Source: Cohnella abietis (GTDB lineage Bacteria > Bacillota > Bacilli > Paenibacillales > Paenibacillaceae). Taken from it: 64,000 nucleotides of DNA. The notes under the pieces were generated by a model. It saw only the letters and a program-made list of their open reading frames with translations. It was not told the origin of the DNA and made no database searches. A program made the translations under genes and the position numbers. The DNA lies in contig NZ_AP019400.1 in assembly GCF_004295585.1 (NCBI RefSeq), positions 5,735,501 to 5,799,500 on the forward strand, written 5' to 3'. Of the stretch, positions 7,900 through 16,579 are shown one piece after another; position 1 is the stretch's first letter, and the number at the start of each line of letters is the position of its first letter.

Positions 7900-9464
7900 C
7901 AGTAGCATTGCATTAAAATTTCAGCAGGTTGTCAAGGTTACTTCCACGAAGTAAAATGTGCTAAATTTGTATGATTTTATTTAATCAGACAATAAAAAAG
8001 CTCCTATAATTAGGGGAGAGGGTGTCCTGTCCAAATCCTAATTAAAGGAACTTCCGCATGGACAAGAATACTACAAAATCGGTCATAACGGAATACCTTT
8101 CCCCGTTAAACCACAATTTTTTATTGGCTGCCATTCAAAGTCGCGGATTAGATCGTTACGTCAAAAAGCTTCATACATTTGTTGCCTTACAATTATTCGT
8201 GTTTGCCCAATTGATGCAAACCCCATCTTACGCCAGTCTTAGCTTGCTTTTGAATACAAACAGGAAGCTTCAAAAGACAGTTGGTCTCTCCTCCATTAGT
8301 ACGGCGCAGCTCTCTAGCAAATGGCGAGACTTAGATCACTCGTTTCTCGCTTATGTGTTTGGCCACATTGCAGGGCAAGCGACCAAAAAATTCGGTTCGG
8401 CGAAAACCACCCAGAAGCTCCGTGCGCTTCATCTCGTAGACGCATCTACCATTACGATGTGCTTGTCGAAGTATCGTTGGGCGACATACTCGAAGAAAAA
8501 AGCTGGCGTCAGATTGCACCTCAGATTCATTCATTCGGACGCCGCTTTCTTTCCTGAAAAGGTCGTTTTAACCAGTGGAAACGTGCATGAGCGAAAATAC
8601 ATGGGTGAGCTAGTCTCTGCGGATAAAGAGGTACTGAATATCTTCGATCGCGGTTACGTCGATTATAAGAAGTTTGATACCTACTGCAACAACGGCGTTC
8701 GGTTCGTCACCCGACTGAGACAAAGCGCATGCATGAAAGTGTTGGAAGAACGCGCTGTGGCATCTGACGCCAATGTAGGTGATGCAACGGTTCTGCTCGG
8801 TAGCGACGTTTCGGCATACAAAATGAAAAATCCGCTCAGATTGATCACATGCTTCGACGAAAAGGGCGAGCAAGTGCTCATCTGCACCAACGATTTTGAA
8901 CTGAGTGTGGAAGAGATCGCCGATATTTATCGTAATCGGTGGCAGATCGAGATCTTTTTCAAGTGGATTAAGCAACACTTGCATGTGAAGCACTTCTACG
9001 GAACGAGCAGAAATGCGGTGTACAATCAGATCTATGCAGCATTAATCGCTTATTGCTTGGTCCTGCTTACACGAGATGAGCTTCACTACAGAGGTACGCT
9101 TTGGGAATTAACGAAAAGCATTAGAATGTGTTGGTACGAAAACCTCATACACTTCGTAAAGTTGCTGTTTCGACCACCAAAGCAAAAGTCTGGGGGCAGG
9201 CAAAAGTCAAAAGCAGAACGACTGTTTAAAGAAACTCAATTACAATACGAAAGTGGCGAATGCGACCACCTGGACGACTTGACGTACGACCCAATCGCCT
9301 GAAAAGTACAATAGTGTAAAATTGTGGACAACACTCTCTTCTGTTAGAGTCCCTGCCGTTTTTTCGTTTTTGAGCGACAAATTAAATTTCAGAAAATTCA
9401 GTAAACCATTACCGGCCGTTTGCGAGGATTGACAAGTGGTTTTTCATTTCATGCAATGCTAATG
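7900..9464 (+). mobile_element. Complete IS4-family insertion sequence
   Basis: The 1565-bp element starts CAGTAGCATTGCAT (7900-7913) and ends ATGCAATGCTAATG (9451-9464), inverted repeats matching at 13 of 14 positions, with TTGTCAA also shared further in. It is flanked by a perfect 9-bp direct repeat GGTGACGCG at 7891-7899 and 9465-9473. Removing the element and one copy restores an intact 52-bp unit found again nearby. It carries one transposase gene and looks intact, hence recent. Confidence 0.93.
8058..9302 (+). CDS. IS4-family transposase
   Basis: A 414-residue DDE transposase. The acidic residues are visible as D128 in LHLVDASTI, D197 in NIFDRGYVD and E298 in the IS4 signature YRNRWQIEIFFKWIK, which fits Y-(2)-R-(3)-E-(6)-K exactly (Y291, R294, E298, K305). 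It catalyses cut-and-paste transposition of the surrounding element. Full-length with no frameshift, so probably active. AAAGGAAC lies upstream of the ATG. Confidence 0.96.
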   Translation: MDKNTTKSVITEYLSPLNHNFLLAAIQSRGLDRYVKKLHTFVALQLFVFAQLMQTPSYASLSLLLNTNRKLQKTVGLSSISTAQLSSKWRDLDHSFLAYVFGHIAGQATKKFGSAKTTQKLRALHLVDASTITMCLSKYRWATYSKKKAGVRLHLRFIHSDAAFFPEKVVLTSGNVHERKYMGELVSADKEVLNIFDRGYVDYKKFDTYCNNGVRFVTRLRQSACMKVLEERAVASDANVGDATVLLGSDVSAYKMKNPLRLITCFDEKGEQVLICTNDFELSVEEIADIYRNRWQIEIFFKWIKQHLHVKHFYGTSRNAVYNQIYAALIAYCLVLLTRDELHYRGTLWELTKSIRMCWYENLIHFVKLLFRPPKQKSGGRQKSKAERLFKETQLQYESGECDHLDDLTYDPIA

Positions 9465-9795
9465 GGTGACGCGGCTTAATTACTACTCAAGATCACTCCG
9501 GCGGTTAGAGTTAATCGGCGATGCGGCTTAATTACTCCTAAGACCACTTCTGCGGTGAGAGTTAGTCGGCGTTGCAGCTTAATTACTCCTCAAGTCCACC
9601 TCGACAGTGAGAGTTAGTCGGCGACGCGGCTTAATTTCTTCTCAAGACCACTCCGGCGGTGAGAGTTAGTCGGTGACGCGGCTTAATTACTACTCAAGAT
9701 CACTCCGGCGGTGAGAGTTAGTCGGTGACGCGGCTTAATTACTACTCAAGATCACTCCGGCGGTGAGAGTTAGTCGGTGACGCGGCTTATTTACT
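9465..9795. repeat. 52-bp tandem repeat array, right part (array A)
   Basis: Six further copies of the 52-bp unit, with TTAG/TTAA at 9511, 9561, 9614, 9666, 9718 and 9770. With the left part this gives 16 copies before insertion. Three of the last copies are almost identical (GTCGGTGACGCGGCTTAATT, ACTACTCAAGATCACTCC), suggesting recent unit duplication. Confidence 0.95.
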
Positions 9796-9801
9796 CTTGA
9801 A

Positions 9802-9847
9802 TGACTCTAATTCAAACCAATCCCGGATTGGATTTGAATTAGAGTCA
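9802..9847. repeat. Near-perfect 46-base palindrome
   Basis: TGACTCTAATTCAAA at 9802-9816 pairs with 9833-9847, and an inner CCAATC/GATTGG extends the stem to 21 bp with one bulged base and a 3-base loop. No T-run follows on either side, so it is not an ordinary terminator. It lies between array A and a small membrane protein gene. Confidence 0.8.
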
Positions 9848-9909
9848 GCAGGGAAACCTATACTCCAATAACACCTATTCCCGTCAACTCAGAAAGGATG
9901 ACCTATCGC

Positions 9910-10029
9910 ATGGAGAGCTTTGTAAAATGGATATCCCACCATACTTTGACTACCTTTTTAATCGCAGGTATCGCATTTGCAGTCTGGTTTGTCATTTCAC
10001 ATCGTAAATCCCTTTTTTACAAAGAATAA
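9910..10029 (+). CDS. Small single-pass membrane protein (39 aa)
   Basis: The frame reads MESFVKWISHHTLTTFLIAG then IAFAVWFVISHRKSLFYKE. It has one hydrophobic segment (about residues 13-30) and a basic C-terminal tail, the usual look of a small bitopic protein. The ATG is preceded by AGAAAGGATG about 9 bases upstream, and a strong hairpin follows the stop directly. No family recognised. It may be a real unannotated gene; the ribosome site and terminator argue for it, its small size against certainty. Confidence 0.6.
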   Translation: MESFVKWISHHTLTTFLIAGIAFAVWFVISHRKSLFYKE

Positions 10030-10072
10030 GCCACCGTTTCACCTTGGCTGACGCCCAAGGATCCTCGGTGGC
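10030..10072. terminator. Terminator hairpin between small gene and purD
   Basis: GCCACCG (10030-10036) pairs with CGGTGGC (10066-10072); an inner CCTTGG/CCAAGG extends it. Downstream on the minus strand the sequence is T-rich (TTATTCTTTGTAAAAAAG), so it plausibly ends the purine operon as well as the small plus-strand gene. Confidence 0.65.
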
Positions 10073-10091
10073 ATTACATTGTAAAATGCAA

Positions 10092-11357
10092 TTAACGTAG
10101 CGCTTTAGCCGCAATATCTGTGCGGTTCTGTTTGCCTTGGAACGTGATACGCTCTGCTGCTTCATAAGCATTAGTCCGTGCCTGTGCAATATCTGAGCCA
10201 CGCCCGACTATACCTAGCACCCTACCGCCGTTCGTAACAACCTGACCATCCTTAAGAGCGGTCCCTGCATGGAATACCAACGCCTCTTGCTCACTAACCT
10301 TATCCAGTCCTTCAATAGCAAATCCCTTCGGATAAGAGCCAGGATACCCCTCAGAAGCGAGCACAACGCATACTGCAGCTTCATCGCTCCACTGAATATC
10401 GATGTCCTGTAGACTTCCATCAATGGAAGCTAGGAAGATATCAAGCAAATCCGTCTGTAATCGCGGCAAAACCACCTGAGTTTCCGGATCTCCAAAACGA
10501 GCGTTAAATTCAATCGTCTTAGGGCCGTCCTTCGTAATTATAAGACCTGCGAACAAAACTCCACGGAATGGACGACCCTCCGAAACCATAGCACGAGCGG
10601 TCGGCTTGATGATATTCTCGATTGACTCATCAATAATAGATTGGGCGATATGAGGAAGCGGAGAGTATGTACCCATTCCTCCTGTGTTCGGCCCCTTATC
10701 ATTATCGAATACTTGCTTATGATCCTGAGCAGGAGACATTGCACGAACCGTATCCCCATCGACAAAAGCCAATATGGACATTTCTTGCCCCTCTAGAAAC
10801 TCTTCGATTACAACTTTGTCTCCAGCGGCACCGAATGATTTGTCCACCATTGTTTCTGCTAGTGCCTTATCAGCCTCTTCAGCAGTGAAACAAACTGCGA
10901 CTCCTTTACCAGCAGCCAAACCATCCGCCTTTATGACAATGGGTAAAGGCTGTTGCTTGAGATAGGCCGAAGCTGTCGCGTAATCAGTAAAAGTCTCGTA
11001 TTTAGCTGTCGGGATGTTGTATTTGCGCAGCAGGTCTTTCATGAAAATTTTGCTACCTTCGATTTCAGCCGCATTTTTACGTGGTCCGTAAACCGGAATA
11101 GCTGCCGCTTCGAACTCATCCACAATGCCTGCAGCAAGCGGATCATCAGGTCCGACTACAACGAGATCAATGGCTTGCTCCCGCGCGAATGTCACGAGGC
11201 GCTCGAATTCCAATTCCCCGATATCGACATTGTCCGCTAATTGAGCCGTTCCAGCATTACCTGGAGCGCAATAGATTTGTTTGATCTTAGCACTCTTCTT
11301 AAGCGCCCAGATAATCGCGTGCTCACGCCCGCCGCGTCCTATAACTAGAACCTTCAT
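10092..11357 (-). CDS. purD: Phosphoribosylamine-glycine ligase (GAR synthetase)
   Basis: The 421-residue protein begins MKVLVIGRGGREHAIIWALK, the GARS N-domain nucleotide loop, and has the ATP-grasp pieces KADGLAAGKGVAVC and GMGTYSPLPHI, and EFNARFGDPETQVVLPR near the end. It ligates phosphoribosylamine and glycine with ATP, step 2 of purine synthesis. Last gene of the purEKBCSQLFMNHD operon. ATAGGAGGAC lies before the ATG. Unlike most of the operon it is separated from purH, by 192 bases holding a repeat pair. Confidence 0.97.
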   Translation of the reverse strand: MKVLVIGRGGREHAIIWALKKSAKIKQIYCAPGNAGTAQLADNVDIGELEFERLVTFAREQAIDLVVVGPDDPLAAGIVDEFEAAAIPVYGPRKNAAEIEGSKIFMKDLLRKYNIPTAKYETFTDYATASAYLKQQPLPIVIKADGLAAGKGVAVCFTAEEADKALAETMVDKSFGAAGDKVVIEEFLEGQEMSILAFVDGDTVRAMSPAQDHKQVFDNDKGPNTGGMGTYSPLPHIAQSIIDESIENIIKPTARAMVSEGRPFRGVLFAGLIITKDGPKTIEFNARFGDPETQVVLPRLQTDLLDIFLASIDGSLQDIDIQWSDEAAVCVVLASEGYPGSYPKGFAIEGLDKVSEQEALVFHAGTALKDGQVVTNGGRVLGIVGRGSDIAQARTNAYEAAERITFQGKQNRTDIAAKALR

Positions 11358-11373
11358 TCCATAGTCCTCCTAT

Positions 11374-11500
11374 CAAGTAAAACGGCTTCGCCGTCTTTAG
11401 GACGGCGGTACACGTTTGTATCGAGCGATCAGATGAGTATAAAGACATAGGAATTTATACTTTCTGGCGTGCAAGTAAAACGGCTTCGCCGTTACTTTCG
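11374..11500 (-). repeat. Paired 5' repeat element upstream of purD
   Basis: CAAGTAAAACGGCTTCGCCG occurs at 11374 and again at 11472, 98 bases apart. The first copy is followed by GACGGCGG and CGTTTGTATCGAGCGATCAG. On the minus strand it ends CGTTTTACTTG directly before the purD ribosome site. It can form either ACGGC/GCCGT or CGCCGTC/GACGGCG hairpins, which exclude each other. The same arrangement recurs at 63443-63606. Confidence 0.85.
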
Positions 11501-11549
11501 GATCGTTGATATAAAGGGCGATCCGCTAGGGAACGCCCTCGTTAATGGT

Positions 11550-13097
11550 TTAATGTTTGAAATGACGAACGCCCGTTACAATCATAGCAATGTTATTAGC
11601 ATTAGCTGCATCGATTGATTCTTGGTCCTTAATCGAACCGCCTGGCTGAATAATTGCGGTAATACCCGCTTTTGCAGCAAGCTCTACTGTATCTCCCATA
11701 GGGAAGAACGCATCGGATGCCAATACGGCACCAACTGCCTTATCTCCAGCTTGCTGAAGCGCGATACGAGCGGCACCGACACGATTCATCTGTCCAGCAC
11801 CAACGCCGACCGTCATATTGTTGCTAGCTAGCAAAATAGCGTTCGACTTCACATGCTTGACGATTTTCCAGCTAAACAGCAATTGCTTCAGCTCTTCATC
11901 CGTCGGTGCACGGTTCGTAACGACTGTAATATCAGCGTCAGTTAAACTATGCACATCGCTTTGCTGTACAAGCATACCACCTTCTACGCTCGTTACGAGC
12001 CATTCGGAATTACGTTCTGCAGCGGATGTAAGGTTTCCAATACGCATGAGGCGAATGTTCTTCTTACGCTGAAGAATTTCCAAAGCTTCTGGTGTAAAAT
12101 CAGGAGCAATAACGATTTCTAGGAACAAATCATTCAATCTTACCGCTGTCTCAGCTCCGATTGTCCGGTTTGCCGCAACAATTCCTCCGAAAATGGAGGT
12201 TGGATCGGATTCATAAGCTTTTACATAAGCTTCATCAATGTTTGAGCCTATACCTACACCGCAAGGGTTCATATGCTTGACCGCTACGACAGCAGGCTCA
12301 TCGAATTCCTTAACGATAGCAAGCGCAGCATTAGCGTCGTTTATATTGTTGTAGCTCAGCTCTTTGCCGTGCAATTGCTCAGCCGAAGTGATGTTGCCTT
12401 CGGAAGATAACGGCTTGCGATAAAAAGCAGCCTTCTGGTGCGGATTCTCGCCGTAGCGAAGCTCCTGTACTTTCTCGTATGTGAACGTCAAGCTTTCAGG
12501 AAGAGGGTTATCCAACTGCTTGGCAAAATAATCCGAAATCAGTGCATCGTAAGCGGAAGTATGACGGAATACTTTGGCTGCGAGACGCTTGCGGGTTTCG
12601 AGTGTTGTGTCTCCACCGCTGCGTACTTCCTCCAGCACTTGAGCGTAGTCCCCAGCATCCACGACAACAGTAACGAATGCATGGTTTTTAGCTGCAGAGC
12701 GTAGCATAGTCGGTCCGCCGATATCAATGTTCTCAATCGCATCCTCATAGGAAACATCCGGCTTAGCGATTGTTTCTTTGAAAGGATACAGGTTCACCAC
12801 GACAAGATCGATATAATCTAAGTTCAATTCTTCCATTTGCTTAATATGCTCAGCGTCATCACGAACAGCGAGCAATCCGCTATGTACGGCAGGATGAAGC
12901 GTCTTTACGCGACCGTCTAGAATTTCGGGGAAGCCAGTAACCTCAGAGATACCGATAACGGGTACCTTTTCCTTCTCTAACAATGTCTTTGTTCCGCCTG
13001 TCGAAATCACCTGTACGCCTTGCTCCGCAAGCTCTCGGCACAATTCCACAATACCTGTTTTGTCCGAGACACTGACTAGCGCTCTTCTGATCGCCAC
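11550..13097 (-). CDS. purH: Bifunctional AICAR formyltransferase / IMP cyclohydrolase
   Basis: A 515-residue protein beginning VAIRRALVSVSDKTGIVELC (MGS-like IMP cyclohydrolase domain) and continuing into the formyltransferase domain with RYGENPHQKAAFY and VKHMNPCGVGI. It makes the last two steps to IMP. The start is the GTG at 13097, preceded by GGAGG at 7 bases; the longer frame from a TTG at 13115 would include that ribosome site. It begins 14 bases after the purN stop. Confidence 0.97.
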   Translation of the reverse strand: MAIRRALVSVSDKTGIVELCRELAEQGVQVISTGGTKTLLEKEKVPVIGISEVTGFPEILDGRVKTLHPAVHSGLLAVRDDAEHIKQMEELNLDYIDLVVVNLYPFKETIAKPDVSYEDAIENIDIGGPTMLRSAAKNHAFVTVVVDAGDYAQVLEEVRSGGDTTLETRKRLAAKVFRHTSAYDALISDYFAKQLDNPLPESLTFTYEKVQELRYGENPHQKAAFYRKPLSSEGNITSAEQLHGKELSYNNINDANAALAIVKEFDEPAVVAVKHMNPCGVGIGSNIDEAYVKAYESDPTSIFGGIVAANRTIGAETAVRLNDLFLEIVIAPDFTPEALEILQRKKNIRLMRIGNLTSAAERNSEWLVTSVEGGMLVQQSDVHSLTDADITVVTNRAPTDEELKQLLFSWKIVKHVKSNAILLASNNMTVGVGAGQMNRVGAARIALQQAGDKAVGAVLASDAFFPMGDTVELAAKAGITAIIQPGGSIKDQESIDAANANNIAMIVTGVRHFKH

Positions 13098-13111
13098 GAA
13101 TGATCCTCCGT

Positions 13112-13765
13112 TCAATTGTTAATCGTTACTTTCCGTCCATCAAGGGATACCCGACCTTCTGCAATCCAGCCGACGACTTTAGGTAACAGCTCGTACTCGG
13201 CCTTCTGTATCCGGGCTCCCAACGTTTCCAATGTATCCTGATCATCGATCTGTACCGCTTGCTGAGCAATAATCGGACCCGTATCCGTTCCGCCGTCTAC
13301 GAAGTGAACGGTAGCTCCAGTGATCTTCGCCCCATATTCAAGCGCTTGCCCTACTCCGTTGATACCTGGGAAAGCTGGCAGCAGTGCAGGATGGATGTTA
13401 ATCATACGTCCATAATATGGCTCAACGAGCACGCTTGTCACGAGTCGCATATATCCAGCCATAACAATGAGATCAATACCTTTAGCTTGTAGCATCGCTA
13501 CAATCTCTTCCTCATAAGCTTGTCTGGATGCATACTGCTTAGGCGAAAAGGTGTACGTTTCCACTTGAAAATTCCGAGCACGCTCAAGCACATAAGCCGA
13601 TGGTTTGTCACACACGACTAGCTCAATGGACGCATGAATTCGTCCATCCCGAACATTTTCCGCAAGGGCTTGGAAATTACTCCCGCTTCCCGATGCGAAT
13701 ACAGCTATCTTAATTGGGGCGGCAGGCTTGGGTGCTACCTGATCTCCCCCACTCGTTGCAGTCAT
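13112..13765 (-). CDS. purN: Phosphoribosylglycinamide formyltransferase
   Basis: A 217-residue protein with KIAVFASGSGSNFQAL, then SAHR-equivalent region and the catalytic NIHPALLPAFPG and HFVDGGTDTGPIIAQ, as in folate-dependent GAR transformylases. It formylates GAR using 10-formyl-tetrahydrofolate. Its ATG overlaps the purM stop as ATGA, so translation is coupled. It has an extra 18-residue Ala/Pro-rich N-terminus compared with the compact family members. Confidence 0.96.
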   Translation of the reverse strand: MTATSGGDQVAPKPAAPIKIAVFASGSGSNFQALAENVRDGRIHASIELVVCDKPSAYVLERARNFQVETYTFSPKQYASRQAYEEEIVAMLQAKGIDLIVMAGYMRLVTSVLVEPYYGRMINIHPALLPAFPGINGVGQALEYGAKITGATVHFVDGGTDTGPIIAQQAVQIDDQDTLETLGARIQKAEYELLPKVVGWIAEGRVSLDGRKVTINN

Positions 13766-14808
13766 GGCAGTTCAACACCTTCGAAAGTTACGACCTTGGA
13801 GCCTTCAGTCACAGTACCTATCCGATAAGCCTGCTCACCTTGCTCTTGCGCAAGCGCCAAAGCTTGTTCAGCTTGCTCAGCAGGAACGACAAGCACCATG
13901 CCGACTCCCATGTTGAATGTCGTATACATATCACGATCGGTAATGCTGCCTGCTTGCTGCATAAGCCCGAATATAGGAAGCACTGGCCAAGAGCCAGGGG
14001 TAATATCAACGTTAACGCCTTCCGGCAATACACGTGGAATGTTCTCGATAAATCCGCCACCTGTGATATGAGCCATACCCTTGATCGTTACACTGTCCAG
14101 CAGCTTAAGGATTTGCTTCACATAAATACGAGTTGGCTCGATAAGAACATCTCCGAGCGTTTTCCCTTCAAGCTCAGAAGGCTTGTCTGTCAGGGCATAG
14201 CCCTTCTGCTCAAGCAGAAGTCTACGTACAAGAGAAAATCCATTGGAGTGAATACCACTTGATGCAAGTCCGATAACCGCATCGCCAGCCTGAATGGTGG
14301 AACCATCAATGGCTTTCTTGCGATCAACGATACCCACTGTAAAACCAGCAATATCGTACTCACCGTCATGGTACATGCCTGGCATTTCCGCTGTTTCGCC
14401 ACCGATTAGAGCACAGCCTGCTTGCTGGCAGCCATCGGCTATTCCTTTAACGATCGCTTCGATTTTCTCTGGAATGATTTTGTCACATGCCAAGTAATCA
14501 AGGAAAAAGAGAGGCTCCGCGCCAGTAACGATTACATCATTGACGCACATCGCTACTGCATCGATACCGATTGTATCGTGCTTATCCATTGCGAACGCCA
14601 GCTTTAGCTTAGTGCCTACGCCATCAGTTCCACTAACGAGAACAGGCTCCTCATACTTGTCCTTGTTCAAACCGAATAGCCCGCCGAATCCGCCGAGCCC
14701 CGTCAGCACTTCTGGACGAAACGTCTTCTTTACGTGTTTCTTCATTCGTTCTACAGCTTCGTTACCCGCTGCGATGTCGACTCCGGCTTGCTTGTACGCT
14801 TCGGACAA
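13762..14808 (-). CDS. purM: Phosphoribosylformylglycinamidine cyclo-ligase (AIR synthetase)
   Basis: About 348 residues: SEAYKQAGVDIAAGNEAVER, then GTDGVGTKLKLAFAMDKHDT and GGETAEMPGMYHDGEYDIAG, all AIR synthetase hallmarks. It closes the imidazole ring with ATP. The best start is the TTG at 14806-14808, which has TAGGAGTG about 8 bases upstream and aligns with the family N-terminus; the in-frame ATG at 14841 lies upstream of that site. It overlaps purN by 4 bases. A 278-base gap with a large inverted repeat separates it from purF. Confidence 0.96.
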   Translation of the reverse strand: MSEAYKQAGVDIAAGNEAVERMKKHVKKTFRPEVLTGLGGFGGLFGLNKDKYEEPVLVSGTDGVGTKLKLAFAMDKHDTIGIDAVAMCVNDVIVTGAEPLFFLDYLACDKIIPEKIEAIVKGIADGCQQAGCALIGGETAEMPGMYHDGEYDIAGFTVGIVDRKKAIDGSTIQAGDAVIGLASSGIHSNGFSLVRRLLLEQKGYALTDKPSELEGKTLGDVLIEPTRIYVKQILKLLDSVTIKGMAHITGGGFIENIPRVLPEGVNVDITPGSWPVLPIFGLMQQAGSITDRDMYTTFNMGVGMVLVVPAEQAEQALALAQEQGEQAYRIGTVTEGSKVVTFEGVELP

Positions 14809-14857
14809 TGGTTTCACTCCTAGGGGGGATATCGCCCGCATTCGCGGCTCCGTGACG

Positions 14858-14962
14858 AACCATCGGGTTCCGCCTGCTTGTTGTATTCGCGTGATCTTTG
14901 ATTAGGCTAGAAGGTAATCACGCGAATACAAAGGCAGGACGTAAACTCTACACCCGATGGTT
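14858..14962. repeat. Large interrupted inverted repeat between purF and purM
   Basis: TTGTATTCGCGTGAT (14881-14895) is perfectly complementary to 14917-14931, and AACCATCGGGT (14858-14868) to 14952-14962, with GCCTGC/GGCAGG in between. The arms form one long imperfect hairpin about 105 bases long. No T-run follows, so it is not a classic terminator. Transcribed as part of the purine operon. Confidence 0.8.
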
Positions 14963-15086
14963 GTCCCTCCGCCACTTCAGGGCGATTCCTGAGTTTTTAT
15001 AACATTAAGGGCAGCTACCTGCTCATATCTCGCAGGTGTTTATTAATGATGTGGTTAGTTAAAAGCGTTATGTGATTTCCACACGT

Positions 15087-16550
15087 TTAGTCACAGCCGC
15101 AAGAAGTTAGTTTAGCATCCTCGAACTTGACTGGTGTTGGATAATCGTTGTTGAAGCATGCTAGGCATAGGCCGCGATTAAATTCGTCATCATGACCACC
15201 GACGGAATCCTTCAAACCTGTCTCACTTAGAAAATAGAGCGAGTCGGCATTAATGGCCTGACGGATTTCCTCGACTGTTTTGCTTGATGCGATGAGGTCC
15301 GCAGGGTTAGGTGTATCAATGCCATAGTAACAAGGATTCATAAAAGGAGGAGATGTTATTCTCACATGTACCTCGAGGGCACCTGCTTCTCGAAGCATGT
15401 TAACAATCCGCAGGGATGTCGTTCCACGAACAATCGAATCATCAATCATGACAACCCGCTTGCCTGCAACGACTTTGCGAACAGCTGACAGCTTCATTTT
15501 CACACCTTTTTCGCGCAGCTCTTGGGAAGGCTGAATAAAGGTACGACCGGTATATTTATTTTTGATCAAGCCAAGCTCGTAGGGAATACCTGTTTGCTCC
15601 GCATAGCCGATTGCAGCAGAAATACTGGAATCCGGCACACCCGTTACGATATCCGCATCAATGAATGCTTCTTGGGCAAGCTGCTGACCCATACGTTTGC
15701 GCGAGGAATGCAGGTTTACACCATAAATATCACTGTCCGGCCGAGCAAAATAAATGTACTCCATCGCACATACTGCACGACGTACCATCGGAGCAAACCG
15801 ATCCTCATGCAGTCCATCCTTATCAAGCACAAGTAGCTCACCTGGCTGAACGTCACGTTCGTAGATAGCACCGATAGTTTCCAATGCACAGGATTCCGAG
15901 GCGAAAATATAAGCATCACCGAGGCGCCCCATCACAAGTGGACGAAGTCCGTGCACATCACAAGCAGCGATTAGACGATCCTTTGTTTGAATAAGGAAAG
16001 CAAACCCACCAATCAAACGAGCAAAGGCTTCCTTGACTGCCTCTACAAGATCCTTAGGTGAACGAGCGATAAGATGGGCAATAACCTCAGTATCACTCGT
16101 CGTCTGGAAGATCGAGCCTGCTTCCTCCAGCTCTTTGCGAATGCCCGGTTCGTTAACTAGGTTCCCGTTCGTTGCCACTGCCAAATCGCCACCGCGATAT
16201 TTAAAAACAAGCGGCTGAGCATTCGCCAATCGGCTAGCTCCAGAAGTAGAATAACGAACGTGGCCAATGGCCTGAGAACCCGTCAAAGCCTCCAAACGAT
16301 CACGATCAAAAACCTCTTTAACTAAGCCCATTCCACGGTGATAATGAAAGCTGTCATCATCTGACGTACAAATCCCGCAGCTTTCTTCTCCCCGGTGCTG
16401 TAGAGCATGGAGGCCATAGTAGGATAGGTTAGCGGCATCGGGATGTCCGAACACCCCGAATACTCCGCATTCCTCTTTAAGCTTATCGAAAATAGAGTCT
16501 TTACCGCCGACTCCCTCGTTATAGTAGTCTCCGGTCCAGAAGCGATCCAC
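15087..16550 (-). CDS. purF: Amidophosphoribosyltransferase
   Basis: The enzyme makes phosphoribosylamine from PRPP and glutamine, the first committed step. A propeptide ends at KLKEE, followed by the catalytic Cys in CGVFGVFGHPDAANLSYYG; the PRPP loop VVMIDDSIVRGTTSLRI and C-terminal cysteines (CLACFNND, SCGCD) fit the iron-sulfur Bacillus type. I favour the GTG at 16550, with GGAGGGG 5-7 bases upstream. An alternative ATG at 16583 overlaps the purL stop as ATGA and would add 11 residues. Confidence 0.95.
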   Translation of the reverse strand: MDRFWTGDYYNEGVGGKDSIFDKLKEECGVFGVFGHPDAANLSYYGLHALQHRGEESCGICTSDDDSFHYHRGMGLVKEVFDRDRLEALTGSQAIGHVRYSTSGASRLANAQPLVFKYRGGDLAVATNGNLVNEPGIRKELEEAGSIFQTTSDTEVIAHLIARSPKDLVEAVKEAFARLIGGFAFLIQTKDRLIAACDVHGLRPLVMGRLGDAYIFASESCALETIGAIYERDVQPGELLVLDKDGLHEDRFAPMVRRAVCAMEYIYFARPDSDIYGVNLHSSRKRMGQQLAQEAFIDADIVTGVPDSSISAAIGYAEQTGIPYELGLIKNKYTGRTFIQPSQELREKGVKMKLSAVRKVVAGKRVVMIDDSIVRGTTSLRIVNMLREAGALEVHVRITSPPFMNPCYYGIDTPNPADLIASSKTVEEIRQAINADSLYFLSETGLKDSVGGHDDEFNRGLCLACFNNDYPTPVKFEDAKLTSCGCD

Positions 16551-16579
16551 CTTCACCCCTCCGTTCGCTACGCTTGATG

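Noticed and set aside
7395..9795. CRISPR array
   Set aside because: The whole 52-bp unit is repeated with no unique spacers, and no cas gene is present. The same holds for the 51-bp arrays.
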